DNA from: Eudorina sp. 2006-703-Eu-15
Lineage: Eukaryota > Chlorophyta > Chlorophyceae > Chlamydomonadales > Volvocaceae
Direction: 5' to 3'
DNA: 64,000 nucleotides
NCBI GenBank assembly: GCA_003117195.1
Contig: BDSI01000013.1
Location: forward strand, 1-64,000
Part shown: positions 45,778 to 58,720 of the stretch, piece by piece
Position numbering within the stretch: position 1 is the first letter of the stretch
Layout: each line of letters opens with the position of its first letter
Position numbers and translations under genes: made by a program
The notes under the pieces: model-generated
The model's input: only the letters and a program-made list of their open reading frames with translations
The model's database searches: none
What the model was told of the DNA's origin: nothing

Positions 45778-46396
45778 CTAGCAGCCCATCGCCGCCGAGA
45801 TTGCAGGCCTCGGCATGACTGCTGGGAGAGACGCTGGTCATCCGTTGACGTGCCGCCTGTGATCAAGGCAGACGGGCGCTGGGACAGCTGCCCCGAGACT
45901 GCTTTTACGCGTTGGAAAGTGTATGTGTGGAATGTTGGGAAAGACGGACAGGTCGACGTTGGTCAGGGCCATGTCATGAACAATCTCGCGCGAGTAGTTA
46001 TCGGGGAATGGGTTAGACTTTAACTTCCTGAAAGAGAATGTTCGGGCTGCACCAAAGGGGGGACGTGCAAAAGTTGTTCCGCACTGGAAATTCAACGTAT
46101 TTTGAGGTGCGTTGCGCGACTGGAGAAAAGGCTAGCATGTTTGCTGGCTACGAGGTTTTGAGGCTACGCCTCGGCCGTACTCTCAGGTCGTGGCCCATGT
46201 TGCAAAATGGCAGGCCACATAACAATTATGTTTCATCAGTTGTAATTACTTTATGTTTAGTTGTATACTTTGGGGCTGCAGCACCAAATCGTCGACAGTG
46301 TTTGCGGCGATGCTTTGTCAGACCACACGTCCGAAGCAGTAATTCGCTAATCAATTTTATTTTCTTTCAGTGTTCTTAATTGTAAATTTATAACAA
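45778..46396. promoter_or_regulatory. PsbP 3' region and rimO promoter
   Basis: The last 160 bases are AT-rich (ATTCGCTAATCAATTTTATTT) before the rimO start. TGTAA at 46241-46245 is a likely poly(A) signal for PsbP. Confidence 0.45.
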
Positions 46397-49300
46397 ATGC
46401 AATTCGCTTTGCGGAGCTTGCCTTCGCAAGTGGCTGTGTCGCACCGGCGGCCGGTTCGTTGCCAGGCAGCGACTGTGGAAGCACCCCCAGCTGCAGGCGA
46501 TAAGCGACAGCAGCCGGCAGCCAAGAAAGTTTCACTGGTTGCGCTCGGGTGTCCCAAAAACGTCGTCGATGGTGAGACCGCCAACGACTGCCGACCGGAA
46601 ACCTCTTCCTCCACTCGAACCAATCGTGCGAACACCACAGTACGCTGCCCATGCATCTATGCGTCAAGGCACCGAAACATACTCCGATTTCCCCAACCCC
46701 ACATAAGCACCGCCCGTCGGCCTTTCCCAACAGGTGAGGTCCTGCTGGGCGACCTGTCCAGGGCTGGCTTCTCCGTGACCGATGATCACGAACAGGCGGA
46801 CGCCATCATCGTCAACACATGTGCGTTCGTGGAGGACGCCAAGAGCGAGTCCCTAGAGGTGCGTCCTACCTAAGCGGGCCAGAACTACCGTAGCCGTGCC
46901 GATATCAACGGCTGTCCATCAACGGGTATCTTCCGCCGAACCCCGCGCCTCTCCGCTCGACGCCAGGCGCCGAACCCACCTGCCCTCGTTGGCCGCCCTC
47001 CACCCCGTTCGCTCCCCCCTCGCCGCCCCGCCCTTGCGGTATCCACTCTGAACGGTTACGTGTTCTACCCCTCCTGTAACCGCTCAGGCTATCGTAGAGG
47101 CCGCCTCCCTAAACGAGGACGGCAAGCGGCGCAAGGTGGTGGTCACCGGCTGCCTGGCGCAGCGGTACGCCGACCAGCTTGCCAACGACCTGCCGGAAGC
47201 GGACCTGGTGGTGGGCTTCCAGAACTACGGCAACCTGGCGGCGTCCCTGCAGCGCAGCATGGGCTTGGAGCCGACCCCGGAGGCGCTGGCGCTGGCGGAG
47301 GCGCAGCGTCAGCAGCAGCAGCAGCAGCAGGAGAGCAGCGCGCCGTCCGCGGGTGGAGCTGAGGCAGTGGAGCCCCGGGGGGAGCTAGCGGCCGCGGGGG
47401 AGGCGGGCACGTCGGCACCGCGGGTGCAGGTGGGGGTCGAGGGCTGCGTGTTATGTTACGCGTTGGGTGGGGTTATCTGCGACATGGCTGAATTTCTCTC
47501 ATGTGCATCAAGGGCTGCCCCGATGAAGTCCGTGAGTCCGTCGCGGTTACAGCGCAAGAAGTCAGCCAGACACACCCAGCCCGTGGACGTTGCGGTGCTG
47601 GGATGCCGCAAGCTGTGGGTACCTGTTTGGTGGGGCCTGTCAGCTCGCCTGCAAGTCACTGCCGCTGGCCCCTGTGCCGCAGCCGCACCTTCCTGAATGA
47701 CAGCTCTTGATACGGTACTCAGCTGCGTTTCCGTCCATGGTATATACATGTTTCACCGTTGGGGTCCGCTGTAACATTCATTCATTCATTCATTCATTCA
47801 TGTTTCAATCGAGTATCTGTACAAATATTACCAACTAACCATTAGAATCAATCAATGTTATATCCTTGAACTCGACCGCCCGAAACAGGTTGGCGCCGCG
47901 ACGGTTCCGTTCCGGCCCGAGTGGAACCGCCACCGGCTGACACCCCGCCACAGCGCCTATCTGCGGGTGGCGGAGGGCTGCAACCACGCCTGCACCTTCT
48001 GCGCCATTCCAGGGTTCCGGTGAGTGCGGGAGCGAAGGGCACGTGCTTCTGGTAGTCATGCACAAACGGGCCGGAGGAGTGAAAAGGTGGAAACGTGGGT
48101 CCAAGGCCTGCCATGGGGCTTCGGGGCTGCCTGCCATGGGGTCTCGGGGCTGGATGTCCTGCTCACTTAAGAGCCTGGCAAACACAACCCAAGGGGGGAG
48201 CTCCTGGAAAGCAAATGGCCGCCTTGGAGAGGCCGCGTCGCCGTTGCATTGCAGCGCCGCATTGCGGCGTCTTCTAGCACTCAGTCAGATCAACAAAGCG
48301 TACGCCCACTGCTTGGTCTTGCTGCAGCTGTGTCCGCGTATGCCTTGTGATATATATCCCACCCACTCTGTTTTCACTTCTTTGCCCTCGATTGCGAATG
48401 GCGGGCAGCGGCAAGTTCCGGAGCAAGCCCTGGCAGGCGGTGCTAGACGAGGCGAGGCACCTGGTGGCCGGGGGCGTCAAGGAGCTCAACCTCATCGCAG
48501 AGGACACAAACCAGTACGGCATGGACAGGTACGGCATGTCGTACACGGGTGGGGGGCATGGCGCCTGCCTCGGGTCCCATGCAGTTGGGGTGAGCGTGTG
48601 CGTGATGCGCCGATGCTGCCCTTCAGCGCTCGGAACGTGACGCACGAAAACAGGGGGCTCATAAACATCATCCCCGCTCAGCCCAGCCCAGCCCAGCTCA
48701 GCCCAGCTCCCCGATCTTAGCCACACCGTCGTCGCCTCCTCACTTGGCGGACAGTACCGTGTTCCACTCTGTATCGTGCTCCTCATGGCGGCATGGGGAA
48801 TCATCGGATTGGGTGTCTGGGGCCCACTGCAATTACCGTATTGAAGGCTGCCTTACTTTCTCGCTACCTACTGATACATCCTGGGTTGGGGTTCATTGTG
48901 GTCCCGGTTGGAATGGTGGCCCCTCAGGCGCGATGGTCGGGACCTGGCCCAGCTGCTGAGGGAGCTGTCGCAGCTCGAGGGGCTGCACTGGATCCGGATC
49001 CTGTACGCCTACCCGTCGTACTTTAATGACGCGCTGATCGACGAGATCGCCACCAATCCTAAGGTATGGCAATAGTACTGCTGGGGAGGGAAAAGAGGTC
49101 TAAGAGGTCCAAAGCCCTGGTTCATCCGGTCGTGGATGTACCGGCGCCGCCACAGGTCTAAAGCCTGCGTCAGCTGCGTCTGCCCTCCGTTGCGCCGTCC
49201 CTATGTCCATATGCGCCGTCCATATGACCTGTCTGCCACCGGGTTCCCCGATTCGGTCTTGGTAAGCGCCTGCACCCCACCTGCCTGTCCCCGCCTCCAC

Positions 49301-51569
49301 CTCCAACCCGCCAACCCGTCCCGCGCGAGGTTGTGTCCGGGTTTCTAATTCGCTGGGCTTTCATTTCGCGTCCCGTCCTTCCCACACCCATCCCCCCGCC
49401 CTTCCCCTTCGTGCCGCCTGTACCCTGGCGTTGCGGTCGGTGGGGGAAGCTGTGAGTGCGCGTCCCCGAAAGCACTTCTCCTGCCCTCGCCCTCGCCCTC
49501 CCTGCCTGCCCTGGTCCGGGGCCCCCCTGCCTTGACCGCGTCTCCGTCCTCACCCTCGCCATTCCCCAGGTGTGCAAGTACCTGGACATGCCGCTGCAGC
49601 ATATCTCCAACCTGACCCTGCTGGCCATGAACCGGCCCCCCCGGGAGCACACCCTCAAGCTGCTGTCGACCCTGCGGGCGCGCATCCCCGACCTGGCCCT
49701 GCGCACCACCTTCATATCGGGCTTCCCGGGGGAGACGGACGAGCAACACAGGGAGCTCGTGGACTTTGTGAAAACCTTCAAGTGAGAAAAGGGAGCGGAG
49801 GGGAGCCCATTCCGCGGTTTCGCGGGCAGCTCGCGACTGATTGAATGAGCGAATGAGCGGGCCGGTCTGTGGCCCCAGAACCCGTTGAGACGGAATGCGG
49901 AAGGGTGTGCAGGGACGCGGAAGGGGCCCAAGGTATTGATAGGTGCGGGACCAGGGCTGGGAGGTGTGAGTACAGAGCATGCGACACGCCCGCAGAAAGC
50001 GTGGGAGTGGCAGGTGGGGAACGCCTAATACGGATGAACCGCCAACCCGTTCACCTCTCCTCCGCACCCCCGCCCACCCATCCGTCCTCCCACTCTACCG
50101 CTCGACCCCCGGTCGCCCGGCCGCGCAGGTTTGAGCGCATGGGTTGCTTTGCGTTCAGCGAGGAGGACGGCACGCCGGCCGCCACGATGCCCGAGCAGGT
50201 GTCGCAGCGGACCCGGGAGCGGCGGCGGGACGAGCTAATCAGCCTGCAGCAGCGCATCGGCGAGGAATGGGCGGCGGGGCTGGTGGGCAGGGAGGTGGAC
50301 GTGCTGGTGGAGGGGTGAGTGGGGCGGCGCGGGTGGACCGCGGCGGGGGCGGAGGGGCAGAGAGCAAAGGGAACGAAGCGCGGCAGCGGGGTCATATCGA
50401 TGGGGGTTGAAGCAGTGAAAAGAGGGTCTCCGGGGTCCCGGCAGCCCACCGGCCTAAACCCTCCACGTGCCTGCCCTCACGCTCCCACCTGCCCACCTGC
50501 CTGCCCTCACCCTCCCAGCTGCCCACCTGCCTGCCCTCACCCTCCCACCTGCCCACCTGCCTGCCCTCACCCTCCCACCTGCCCACCTGCCTGCCCTCAC
50601 CCTCCCACCTGCCCACCTGCCTGCCCTCACCCTCCCACCTGCCCACCTGCCTGCCCTCACCCTCCCACCTGCCCACCTGCCTGCCCTCACCCTCCCACCT
50701 GCCCACCTGCCTGCCCTCACCCTCCCACTTGCTCACCTGCTCACCGCATCCGTGCCCGCACTCGCACCCGCAGCTACAATGACGACGACTGGCTGATCGG
50801 CCGCACCCAGTGGGACGCCCCCGATGTGGACCCGCTGGTGTTCCTGTCGGAGGCGGAGGACCCCGCGGTGCCCCGACTGGAGGTGGGTCTGGTCCAGCGG
50901 GCAGGCGGGCGGGCCGGCTGGGGAGGGAGGGGGCCTGGGGCTAAGAAGTGACAAGCCCTTGGGCAAGAATGCAGGGGCGTGGGGGCTGTGGTTGTGTGCG
51001 GTTGCGGGGCCGGGAGACTGTGGTGGTGCTGGGGACACTGTGGCGATCCGAGATCGGTATCGGTAGCAGCAGCTTGCAAGCGCTTTTCGTGAAGGCAGGT
51101 GGGCCACAACAGCGACGGGTGCGCGCGTCTGGTGTGCCGTGGGGTCACCCTGGGCTGATCACGAGAGGGGGGAGCGGTAAACAGAGCGGCGAGGCCCCTG
51201 TGTGTGTATGTGTGGATGCACTGCATGGGGTACGGCGGGACCAGTGAGCTGTGTGTCATGGGGGGCGTCGGACCAACACCGGGCACACCGAAACGCCCTC
51301 CTGCCGTGGCCATGATGGGCCCTTTTGAGACTTCAGGGGACCAGCAGTGGCCGCTGCAGCTGTAAGGAGCACGGAGCAAGCTCCATGACCAAGTGCTGAT
51401 GCCCCTGTTTGTGCCCGTGCATTGCATGGTTGCGTTTAGCGAGAAACCCGCTCGACCCCAAAGCGTGTGTGCGTGTGGACGATCTGGCTTTGTACAGGCC
51501 GGCCAGATACGGCGCTGCGTCATCACCTCCAACTCCCTGTTCGACCTGGAGGCCACGCCCATCGCCTGA
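46397..51569 (+). CDS. rimO: Ribosomal protein S12 methylthiotransferase RimO, plastid-type, 10 exons, 535 aa
   Basis: Exons: 46397-46571, 46734-46858, 47088-47429, 47889-48019, 48409-48528, 48928-49063, 49570-49781, 50129-50314, 50774-50882, 51498-51569; every intron is GT...AG and all phases agree. The UPF0004 domain carries three cluster cysteines in [24 protein letters not shown] and [11 protein letters not shown]. The radical-SAM triad is [20 protein letters not shown]. Then come [30 protein letters not shown] and [10 protein letters not shown], ending in a TRAM domain ([12 protein letters not shown]). The GFRGKxRS and EDTNQYG forms favour RimO over MiaB. The enzyme adds a methylthio group to an Asp of ribosomal S12 using SAM and Fe-S clusters. 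A basic N-terminus suggests plastid import. A Gln/Gly/Ala-rich insertion (about residues 160-205) separates the two domains. Confidence 0.93.
47755..47802 (+). mobile_element. LINE 3' end plus (ATTC)n in rimO intron 3
   Basis: GGGGTCCGCTGTAACATTCA at 47761 followed by ATTC repeats. Only the terminus is clear. Confidence 0.6.
50468..50745. repeat. 30-bp minisatellite in rimO intron 8
   Basis: The unit CCTGCCCTCACCCTCCCACC plus TGCCCACCTG is repeated about 9 times. Being a multiple of three it creates long spurious frames on both strands. Confidence 0.95.
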
Positions 51570-52617
51570 GGGGGATGAGGACGACCCACGGGTCGGTGGA
51601 CCAGCTCGTCACGAAGGCGGTTGGTCGGATTTTTGCCAACAGCACCGGCTGGTGCGACATGCGGGACGGTACCCGGATTGAGGGCGGACGTCTGGTGAGC
51701 AGCGACTACGGCGGGCGGCATGAAGCCCGTGCGGTGGCCCGCAGATGAAACTCGGCGACTCAGCAACTCGGCAACTCAGCCTGAAGACGCAATCGGGTGG
51801 AGTGGGGCTTGGAAGCCGGGCGTACAAGCACGAGGACATCGACGGAGGCTGTCGTTTTGGGTGGGGGCTGGTGGGGTAAGGGCGCGACACGTGATGGGAT
51901 GCGGGCGTAGATGATGAGGGACAGGGGTATGGACCTGGCCTGGCAGCGGCGCACTGCACGGCTGCTATGGGCCGTCAAGACCGCAACAGGTTGTCCATTG
52001 GACAGAATGTGATCTGTGAGAGACAGCCCGTGATGGCTCGTGGAAGGGTGGGTTTTGAATGCAGTGGAACCTGGTGGAACCTGGTGGAACCAAGGGTAAT
52101 CAATTACCCTTGGTGGAACCGGCTTCTACCGATATTAGCCTTACGACATCAGCGACACTGACATAAAGTGTTGCCAGGGGGTGTAACAATGTGAAGTTTC
52201 GGTAACCGATGCCACGCCTGTTGCCAACAGTTATCGTGCCACCACGTTTTATGGAACGGATAATGCGGTACTGCACCAGCGTGGTGTATCCAGAGCAGAT
52301 CGAATGTATAATTTTGATACAAACTCTACGCATTCCAGTCCTGCGATGGGACAGGGTATTCTTGATCATCTGATGCCATCTGCCATACAAACTCTAATGG
52401 TGGTTATTCCGGTTGGAAGCATAATGTACGGTCTTAGCTTCCTCTGTGCAAACTCTCAATTTATTATGAGCTTTGAGGCTGAGAAAGACTCGGGATTTCC
52501 TTTAATAAAACTTGGAGCTGTCGATAGGGCGTCTCGGCATTCTTTGGCCGGCCTTACGAATGTTACTTTGTATCTTTAATTGATCGCATCTGTATTTACA
52601 GAGATAACAGGCACACG
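51570..52617. other. rimO 3' region and promoter of the EAR gene
   Basis: TGTAA at 52182-52186 is the likely rimO poly(A) signal. A small inverted repeat (GGGTAATCAATTACCC, 52094-52109) lies just before. The AT-rich 52190-52617 segment precedes the next start. Confidence 0.45.
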
Positions 52618-55600
52618 ATGCCCCCGTCGGGGCGTCGGCTGGGCTCGGCAGAATTGCTTCCCGGGTTATCTCTGACCAAAGCGCTCGCGCTGGTGATGGG
52701 CGTTTGGGTGACATGCACATTACTCATGTTTCATCAACATTCTTTTGTGGCGGTCTCGCGCTTTGATTACAGCGACACCGTCCTGTCATCGCTTCCGTTT
52801 CAACCTCTGAAAGTCAGTCATCTAGCAACAATCGACACAAATGCGTCACAGGCAGTGGCGCTTGTGCCAATCGAGGACAATCCCAAGCGTCCTTACGCCC
52901 TGGTCCTGGTGGCGAACTACTTTGGTTCCAGCGGACTGTACCTCCTCCGGGCCGGCAACCGGCCTCAAGTGCAGCCGCTGGCGGTCCTGCAGGTGAGCCA
53001 TGGGGATCCACACAGCCCCCAACCTGGAGGTGAAGCGGAGTTCCAGCTCACTTCCCTGAGTAATTTGGCCGTCAGGTATTCCTAGGGAGTACTCCAGGCT
53101 ATCCATGGCCCACGCCCGCTGCGCCAGCCTCCCGGATCCCCTCCCTCTCCCTGACCATATGCGTGCTAAGCATCCTATCCATACCAACTCAGCTTGTGGA
53201 ACGCACCCGCGTCGGATGTTGCCTCGCCCAACCGAGAGTGCGCGTGCACTCCTGGTTCCGGAGCGGCTAAACGTAGCGGGTAGCCTCGTTTGCTCGGTGC
53301 ATCCTCACGCAACGTAACCCGCAGTTGCAACCCAGCTCCCGAAGTTGCACTCTGTGAAACTGTCCTTCCTGCCCACCGGTACGGCGCCCCTCCCGCCGCC
53401 GCCAACCCCCTCCTTCTCCCGCCGAACGCGCGGCCCCGTGGACGTGGACGGCCAGACGGAGTGCGGCCACAGCTGGTCCGTTTGGCAGCAGGCGGGCCGC
53501 CGCTGGGCCGCAGTGGCCAACTACTGCAGCAAGGTGGGAGCCGATGGGGCTGAGGAAGACGGACTGAGGAAGAGGGGGGGGTATAGCGTGGAGTCACGTA
53601 CCTTGTAACACCCTGTTGGGTCGGCCTGGGTGGTGCGGCCTGGCGGTACGGCAATTGGTACGGCATGATGAGGGTAGGATCCGACGGTGAGGGACTGCGG
53701 TTCAACCGATAATGCCTCCGCACTGGCAGGGGCCTCCGGGCCTGCTCTTCCCTGGCCTTCACCGGTCACTTCATATGTTTCATGTTTTGTGTACGGTATG
53801 CATGTGTGTGTGCGCGGCTGCTTCATGCGCCCCTGCGCTGAGTGTCTCCACGTTGGGTTTCGTCGGTGTCTGCAGGAGAAGCAAAAGGCGGTGGTGGTAT
53901 ACGAGCTGGAGCCGCTGACCTCCGCCGCTTCCTCGTCTCCGGACTGGGGCTTCAAAGCCGCGGCGGCCATCTCCGCCAACGGCTCCTCGTACGTCCTGCA
54001 CATGAAGCTGCCGTTCGGGCCAGTATCCGGATCTGGGTCGCAACCTGGATCTGGATCTGGATCTGGGTCCGGCGCGGTTGGATCCCCGGTCAGCGCCGCG
54101 GGCAGCGGTGGAGTGACGTGGATGGACACGCTCGCGGTTGCAGAGTACGGCAGCGGCCACTGGGTGCTGTACAGCCTGACGGAAAGCGAAGACAAGGAGC
54201 TCGTGGTTTCAGAGCTACAGCACACGATACTGCGCGGCGTGGCGGCGCTGGCGCTGTGCCGTACAGACGGCGGCGACGGCGACAGCGCCGGTGGCGGTGG
54301 CGGTGGCGGTGGCGGCGCGACGGGGGATATCTTCCTGGTCGGGTTGTCCTTCTGGTCCGAGGGCTATGAAACTCGCTCGGCAGTGTACAAGTGAGCAGTG
54401 AGCTCACTGGGATGCGGAAGGCACTGCCGAGCCATGGGCCTGCCGACCCCATGCTAACAACGCCGTAGCTACCAGTTGTGATGACGACGTCGTAGCATGG
54501 CTGCCGTAGCATGGCCGTCAGCCGGCGTAGTAGCGCCGACCCCTCCTGATACACGGACGATACAATAATAGAGGAGGAAATGTAACGGGCCTTGCTCGTT
54601 ACACCTCCCTGGTTGACGAGTGCCCGACGTGATGGGGTTAGGAAATGAGTCTCCAAGGGGGTTGACGTGAACCCGGACTAACGAACTACGCCATCCTCAC
54701 ATCCAAAGCCTGTCTTCACGCGGCCCTATGACCGCGAACCGCCCCAACCGCTTCAACCGCAGGTGGAGCCCCACCAAGCGCCACTTCGTGCTGCTCCAAG
54801 TGCTCGCCACCCACGGCGCGCACGGCGCCAGGTGCTTCGTCATGCGCGACGGCGTCGTCGCCGCAGGCGAGGCCGAAGGCGGCGGCGGCGGCGGCACCGC
54901 TGCCACCACCACCTCCGGCACCGGCGGCGGCGGCACGCTCTTCCTGGCCATCGCCAACAGCCGCCAGGGCGACTCATTTGTGACCAACTCGACGCTTTGG
55001 CGCTACGACCCGGGGTCTGACCGCTTCCTGCTGCACCAGATGATTCCGACCGTGGGGGCCCACGACGTGCAGCACATGCGGCTGACGCAGGGGCCGGCGA
55101 CGGCGGCGGGGCGCCTGGCGTCTCGCGCGGGGCGGATCAGCGCCGGCGCCGGCGGGGGGCAGCAGCAGCCTGTGGATGTGCTGGTGTTCGCGAACCGGGG
55201 AGCCGATCAGGTGCGGGGCTGGACCCAGACCCAAGGGATATACCGTATGCCCTTCGTGCCTCGGTGTGTGTTTAGAAGTGCAACCCGCTCGGTGTGTGTG
55301 TGTGTGTATATGGCTTCCCGGCGGGACCGCTCGTTCAACTGTAGGCGAAGCGCGAGGCTAGAGGGAGGAGCCGCGGGACCATGGTGGCAGGCGCCGCGCC
55401 GCGCAAGACCCAACGCTCGCCCCCGCGCGGGCGCTTGCCCTCCGCCCACACGCTTCCCTGTCCTGGACGATGCCACCCCCCGCCCCGCCCGCCCCGTGCG
55501 CCCGTGGTGCCCACTGGTCAGGCTGTCTCTGCGCACGCCTTGATCCGAGAATCGCTACACACACCCCCGGGGCGCCCGCGCGTCTCCGTGCCCTCGCCCC

Positions 55601-56127
55601 TCCTGCCCATACACTGGACACACAGGAACACACATATGACACACGCCATGTCCGCCCTGCCGCCCCGCAGTCCCCCGCCCCGCCGCTCATCTTCAAGGCG
55701 CCACCCCTCCCCCACCACCACCAATTTCCTGTATCCCCCGCCTTCACGCCCCCACCCGCCCGCCGCCGCCCCCGGCCCCCGTCGCCCCGTCGCCCCGCCG
55801 CTCCCCTCCCGGCAGGTGTGCAGCCCCACGGAGAACTCCCCGCTGCTCACCTGGGTCCGGGAGCGCCAGCGCTTCGAGCCGTCGGCGCACCTCTCCGGGC
55901 TGCAGTGCGCCACCGGCCTGGCGGCGGGCCGCCTGGGGGGCAGCACCCTGCTGCTGGCCACCGGGGACCGGACGGCGAACGGCACCACTTCGGGACCGCT
56001 GACGCACGTGTGGCGGGTGGAGATAGCGGGCGCGGGGCGGAAGGGCGGCGGCGGCGGCGGCGGCGGCAGGGGTTCTCGTTCCGGCAAGGGGCGGAGTGGT
56101 GGGAGCGGCGGCGATAGGTGGCGGTAG
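52618..56127 (+). CDS. EAR (EPTP)-repeat membrane protein, 5 exons, 615 aa
   Basis: Exons: 52618-52992, 53336-53533, 53876-54390, 54763-55210, 55816-56127; GT...AG throughout with matching phases. One membrane segment (ALALVMGVWVTCTLLMF, residues ~25-41) suggests a signal anchor. The rest has repeated ~50-residue units such as YALVLVANYFGSSGLYLL, WSVWQQAGRRWAAVANYCSK and LFLAIANSRQGDS, then STLWRYDPGSDRFLLHQMIP, TVGAHDVQHMRL and VDVLVFANRGADQ. These are epilepsy-associated repeat/EPTP units, which form beta-propellers in LGI and TSPEAR proteins and bind extracellular partners. Gly runs fill loops and the C-terminus is Gly/Arg-rich. The repeat assignment is by pattern; ligand unknown. Confidence 0.75.
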
Positions 56128-58720
56128 CTGTGAATGGCGGCGGCGGCGGCAGCAGCGGGGCGGGATGCTGGTGAAGAAGGGCGGCCATGCAGGCAGAGAT
56201 GGAATGATGGACAAGCAAGCAGGCGGGGAGGCAACCGCGGTGAGGTGCGGCAGGCGCGCGCCGTCACCCGCGGCCAGCTGCAGCCCCTTCCTGTGTACTG
56301 GGGATGGGGTGGAGTGATTGTGAGCAGGGCACGAGGGTGCGAGGGGGTCGGGGGGGGGAGGGGCTCTGATGATCCAAGGCCGCTACACATGGGGGAGGGA
56401 CATGACCCATGGGTCGGTGTGCGTGGGGAATGGGCTGCATCCAGGGGGTGCTGAGGTACTGCTGCAGCGGAAGCGGTCCACGAGGGCCCCTCCCTGGAGC
56501 CTCGTGGCGTCTATGAGAGCGGGGCTGCGTGCGTGTGCATCTTTCCCGTGGGTCGTGGATGGAATGGAACCCGCCGACCGGGTCTGTGTTTCATCCTGCA
56601 TCCACCCCGCGCTGACCGCGGCTGTATGTGTGGGTGAATGGGGACATGTGTTCAGCGAGAAACCCTAGAGGCACCCGGGGAATTTGTGTGTGCGCCTATG
56701 CGCGCGCTAGGTTAGACCGAATCAGCCATTTGCGGCGTGTTTGTTTCGGGAAACAAAGCGGAGCTGCGAGACGCGTGAGCTTCAGAGTCGCATTGCGTGC
56801 ACGTGTGCGGGTTCCTGATCGGGTTCGGATTGGACTGGGCGTAACAGACACCCCTCAGCTGGGGGCTGCCGCACGCGTCGGACGGCGGCGAGCGCTGCTG
56901 GGTTTGAGAGGCCCCCCCTGGGGTCCGTTCAGTAAGGGCCACGTGGGCTGCTGGGGCGCGGGGGCGGAGGGCGCTGAGGGCGCAGGACGCGCGACTGACG
57001 TGGGCGCTGCGGAACCGGGTGCGGAGGGAGAGCGCTCGGGGAGTGGGGTAGGGCGCGGCACTAAGCCAGCAGGCACCGCGGGTTGAAGGAAAGGCAAGTA
57101 ACGGTGGCTTTTGGCGGTGGATCGGGGGGCTGGCTTGCTGGTGAGATGGCGGGCAGCAGAGCGCGCGGCCGGTCTTGGGGTGAACAAGGAAAACAGCCCA
57201 GTTCCCCCCCGGTCTTGGGGTGTTCGTGGAGAGGAGCGCGGGTGGTCGGGGCGGACGCGGTCGGCGCCGCGCGGTTGCCTGAGGCAGGTGCTTACGCAGG
57301 GAGCATGCCAGAAGTAGAGCATGGTATGGCGTGAATGGGTATTTCTGCATCGTTGGAGCCGCGATCGTGGTGATCAATGACACAACGCAGGATCACGTCA
57401 GCAACCGTGAACCAAACGTGACAGCCGTTGACCTCATTACCCCAGGTGCGGTGCCGTACAGTCGGGCGCTGGAATCTGGGTGGTCGCGCTCTTCATCTCG
57501 GCGGGGTCGGCTGGGGACCGGGACCACAAGCTCGTCCAGTCGTGAATCCGGTATGATGCCGTACCACCATATGGCTTAGTCACCTGGTGTTGTGGGTCTC
57601 TCGCGCGACGGCGCACGGGTCGTGGAAACGGTACGATTTCAAGGTCTCCGTGCTGGGCCATGCACGGGCCGGGACGGACGGGCGGGGAAAGCGAGGGGCT
57701 TCCTCGGGTCCTTGTGGCATGGGCGGCAGGGCACGTTGGATCCCGCAGAGGCATGGACTTGATAACGCAAGACACGGGGTTGCGCCCGGGGGTTACTCCG
57801 GTAAACGAAATGAATGTAGGGCTTTCCGGAGCGCATAACACTCACCTCTTGGGGCGGTGGGCCGGTGGGCAAGTCGGGCGCACGAAGCCCGAACGTGACC
57901 GCGTCCCGCGGACAAGGACGGCAGTGGAAATCCTCATCCCAAAGCTTGGGGCGCCGGATCCCAGGGATCGGTGTTTCTTAGCGCTGCCCGGTGCGTGAAC
58001 CCTTCCCAGAGCAGGCTGCTCTGCGTGTCTTGCAGGGCCTTGCCCTCTCAGAAAGTGTCTACGTGGCGTGACCATGTCGGTATGCCTGGAAGAGCGCGGG
58101 CCGCCGGCGTCATGCAATTTACATGGATCCAGGTTGTCAATCGTGTTGGGTTCAACGGCGCGTTTGCGTTCGGGAGATACAGGTACGGGACGATTCCGTT
58201 GCTTCGTACTTGGCTGACTCATGAAACCCTTCTAGTAATCTGAGTATGGACAAAGGTTACAGCATTTTGTTTAGCCTTTTCAATTCTTTAATTTCTTAAA
58301 ACTAATGATGAACATATCTGCTCGCTGGAAACCATACCTCCTCCTGCGGCCCAACTGGCACTTCCGGCATGCTGCGTGTCGTCGCAGATGGTAATATCTC
58401 GGGTCGCTTTAATAATGCTTTCAATTCATGGCTGCGCAACTGTTCAATGGGATATGCCGGTAGGTGCATGCTTATTTCAGGCCCAACTTCCGCTGTTGTC
58501 GTCACCTTCCAATAATGCCCGATGCCCTGACTTCCCTCATTCATTTGTCCTGCAACTTGGCTTCTATGGCCATGAATGTCTTGCTTTCGAAGATAGCCAC
58601 CGTCTGCGCATCCGGTTGAAGTCGAGTGCGCTGAACTTTTCAGTAAACCCAATCGGGTCTTCAATTAACGGCAGCTTAGGAGTAACAAATCATATTAGCA
58701 TTTGTGGTCAAAGACAAAAA
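56128..58720. other. 2.6 kb between EAR and ADP-ribosylglycohydrolase genes
   Basis: No gene recognised. GC-rich up to about 58200, then AT-rich (58240-58720), which probably holds the promoter and 5' UTR of the next gene. No clear TGTAA was found after the EAR stop. Confidence 0.4.

Noticed and set aside
50319..50951. Pro/Cys-rich and Gly/Arg-rich frames on both strands
   Set aside because: They come from the 30-bp minisatellite in rimO intron 8; rimO splice phases skip it.
56712..57383. 223-residue minus-strand frame
   Set aside because: Pro/Arg/Ser-rich with no domain, splice signals or conserved motif; likely composition-driven.
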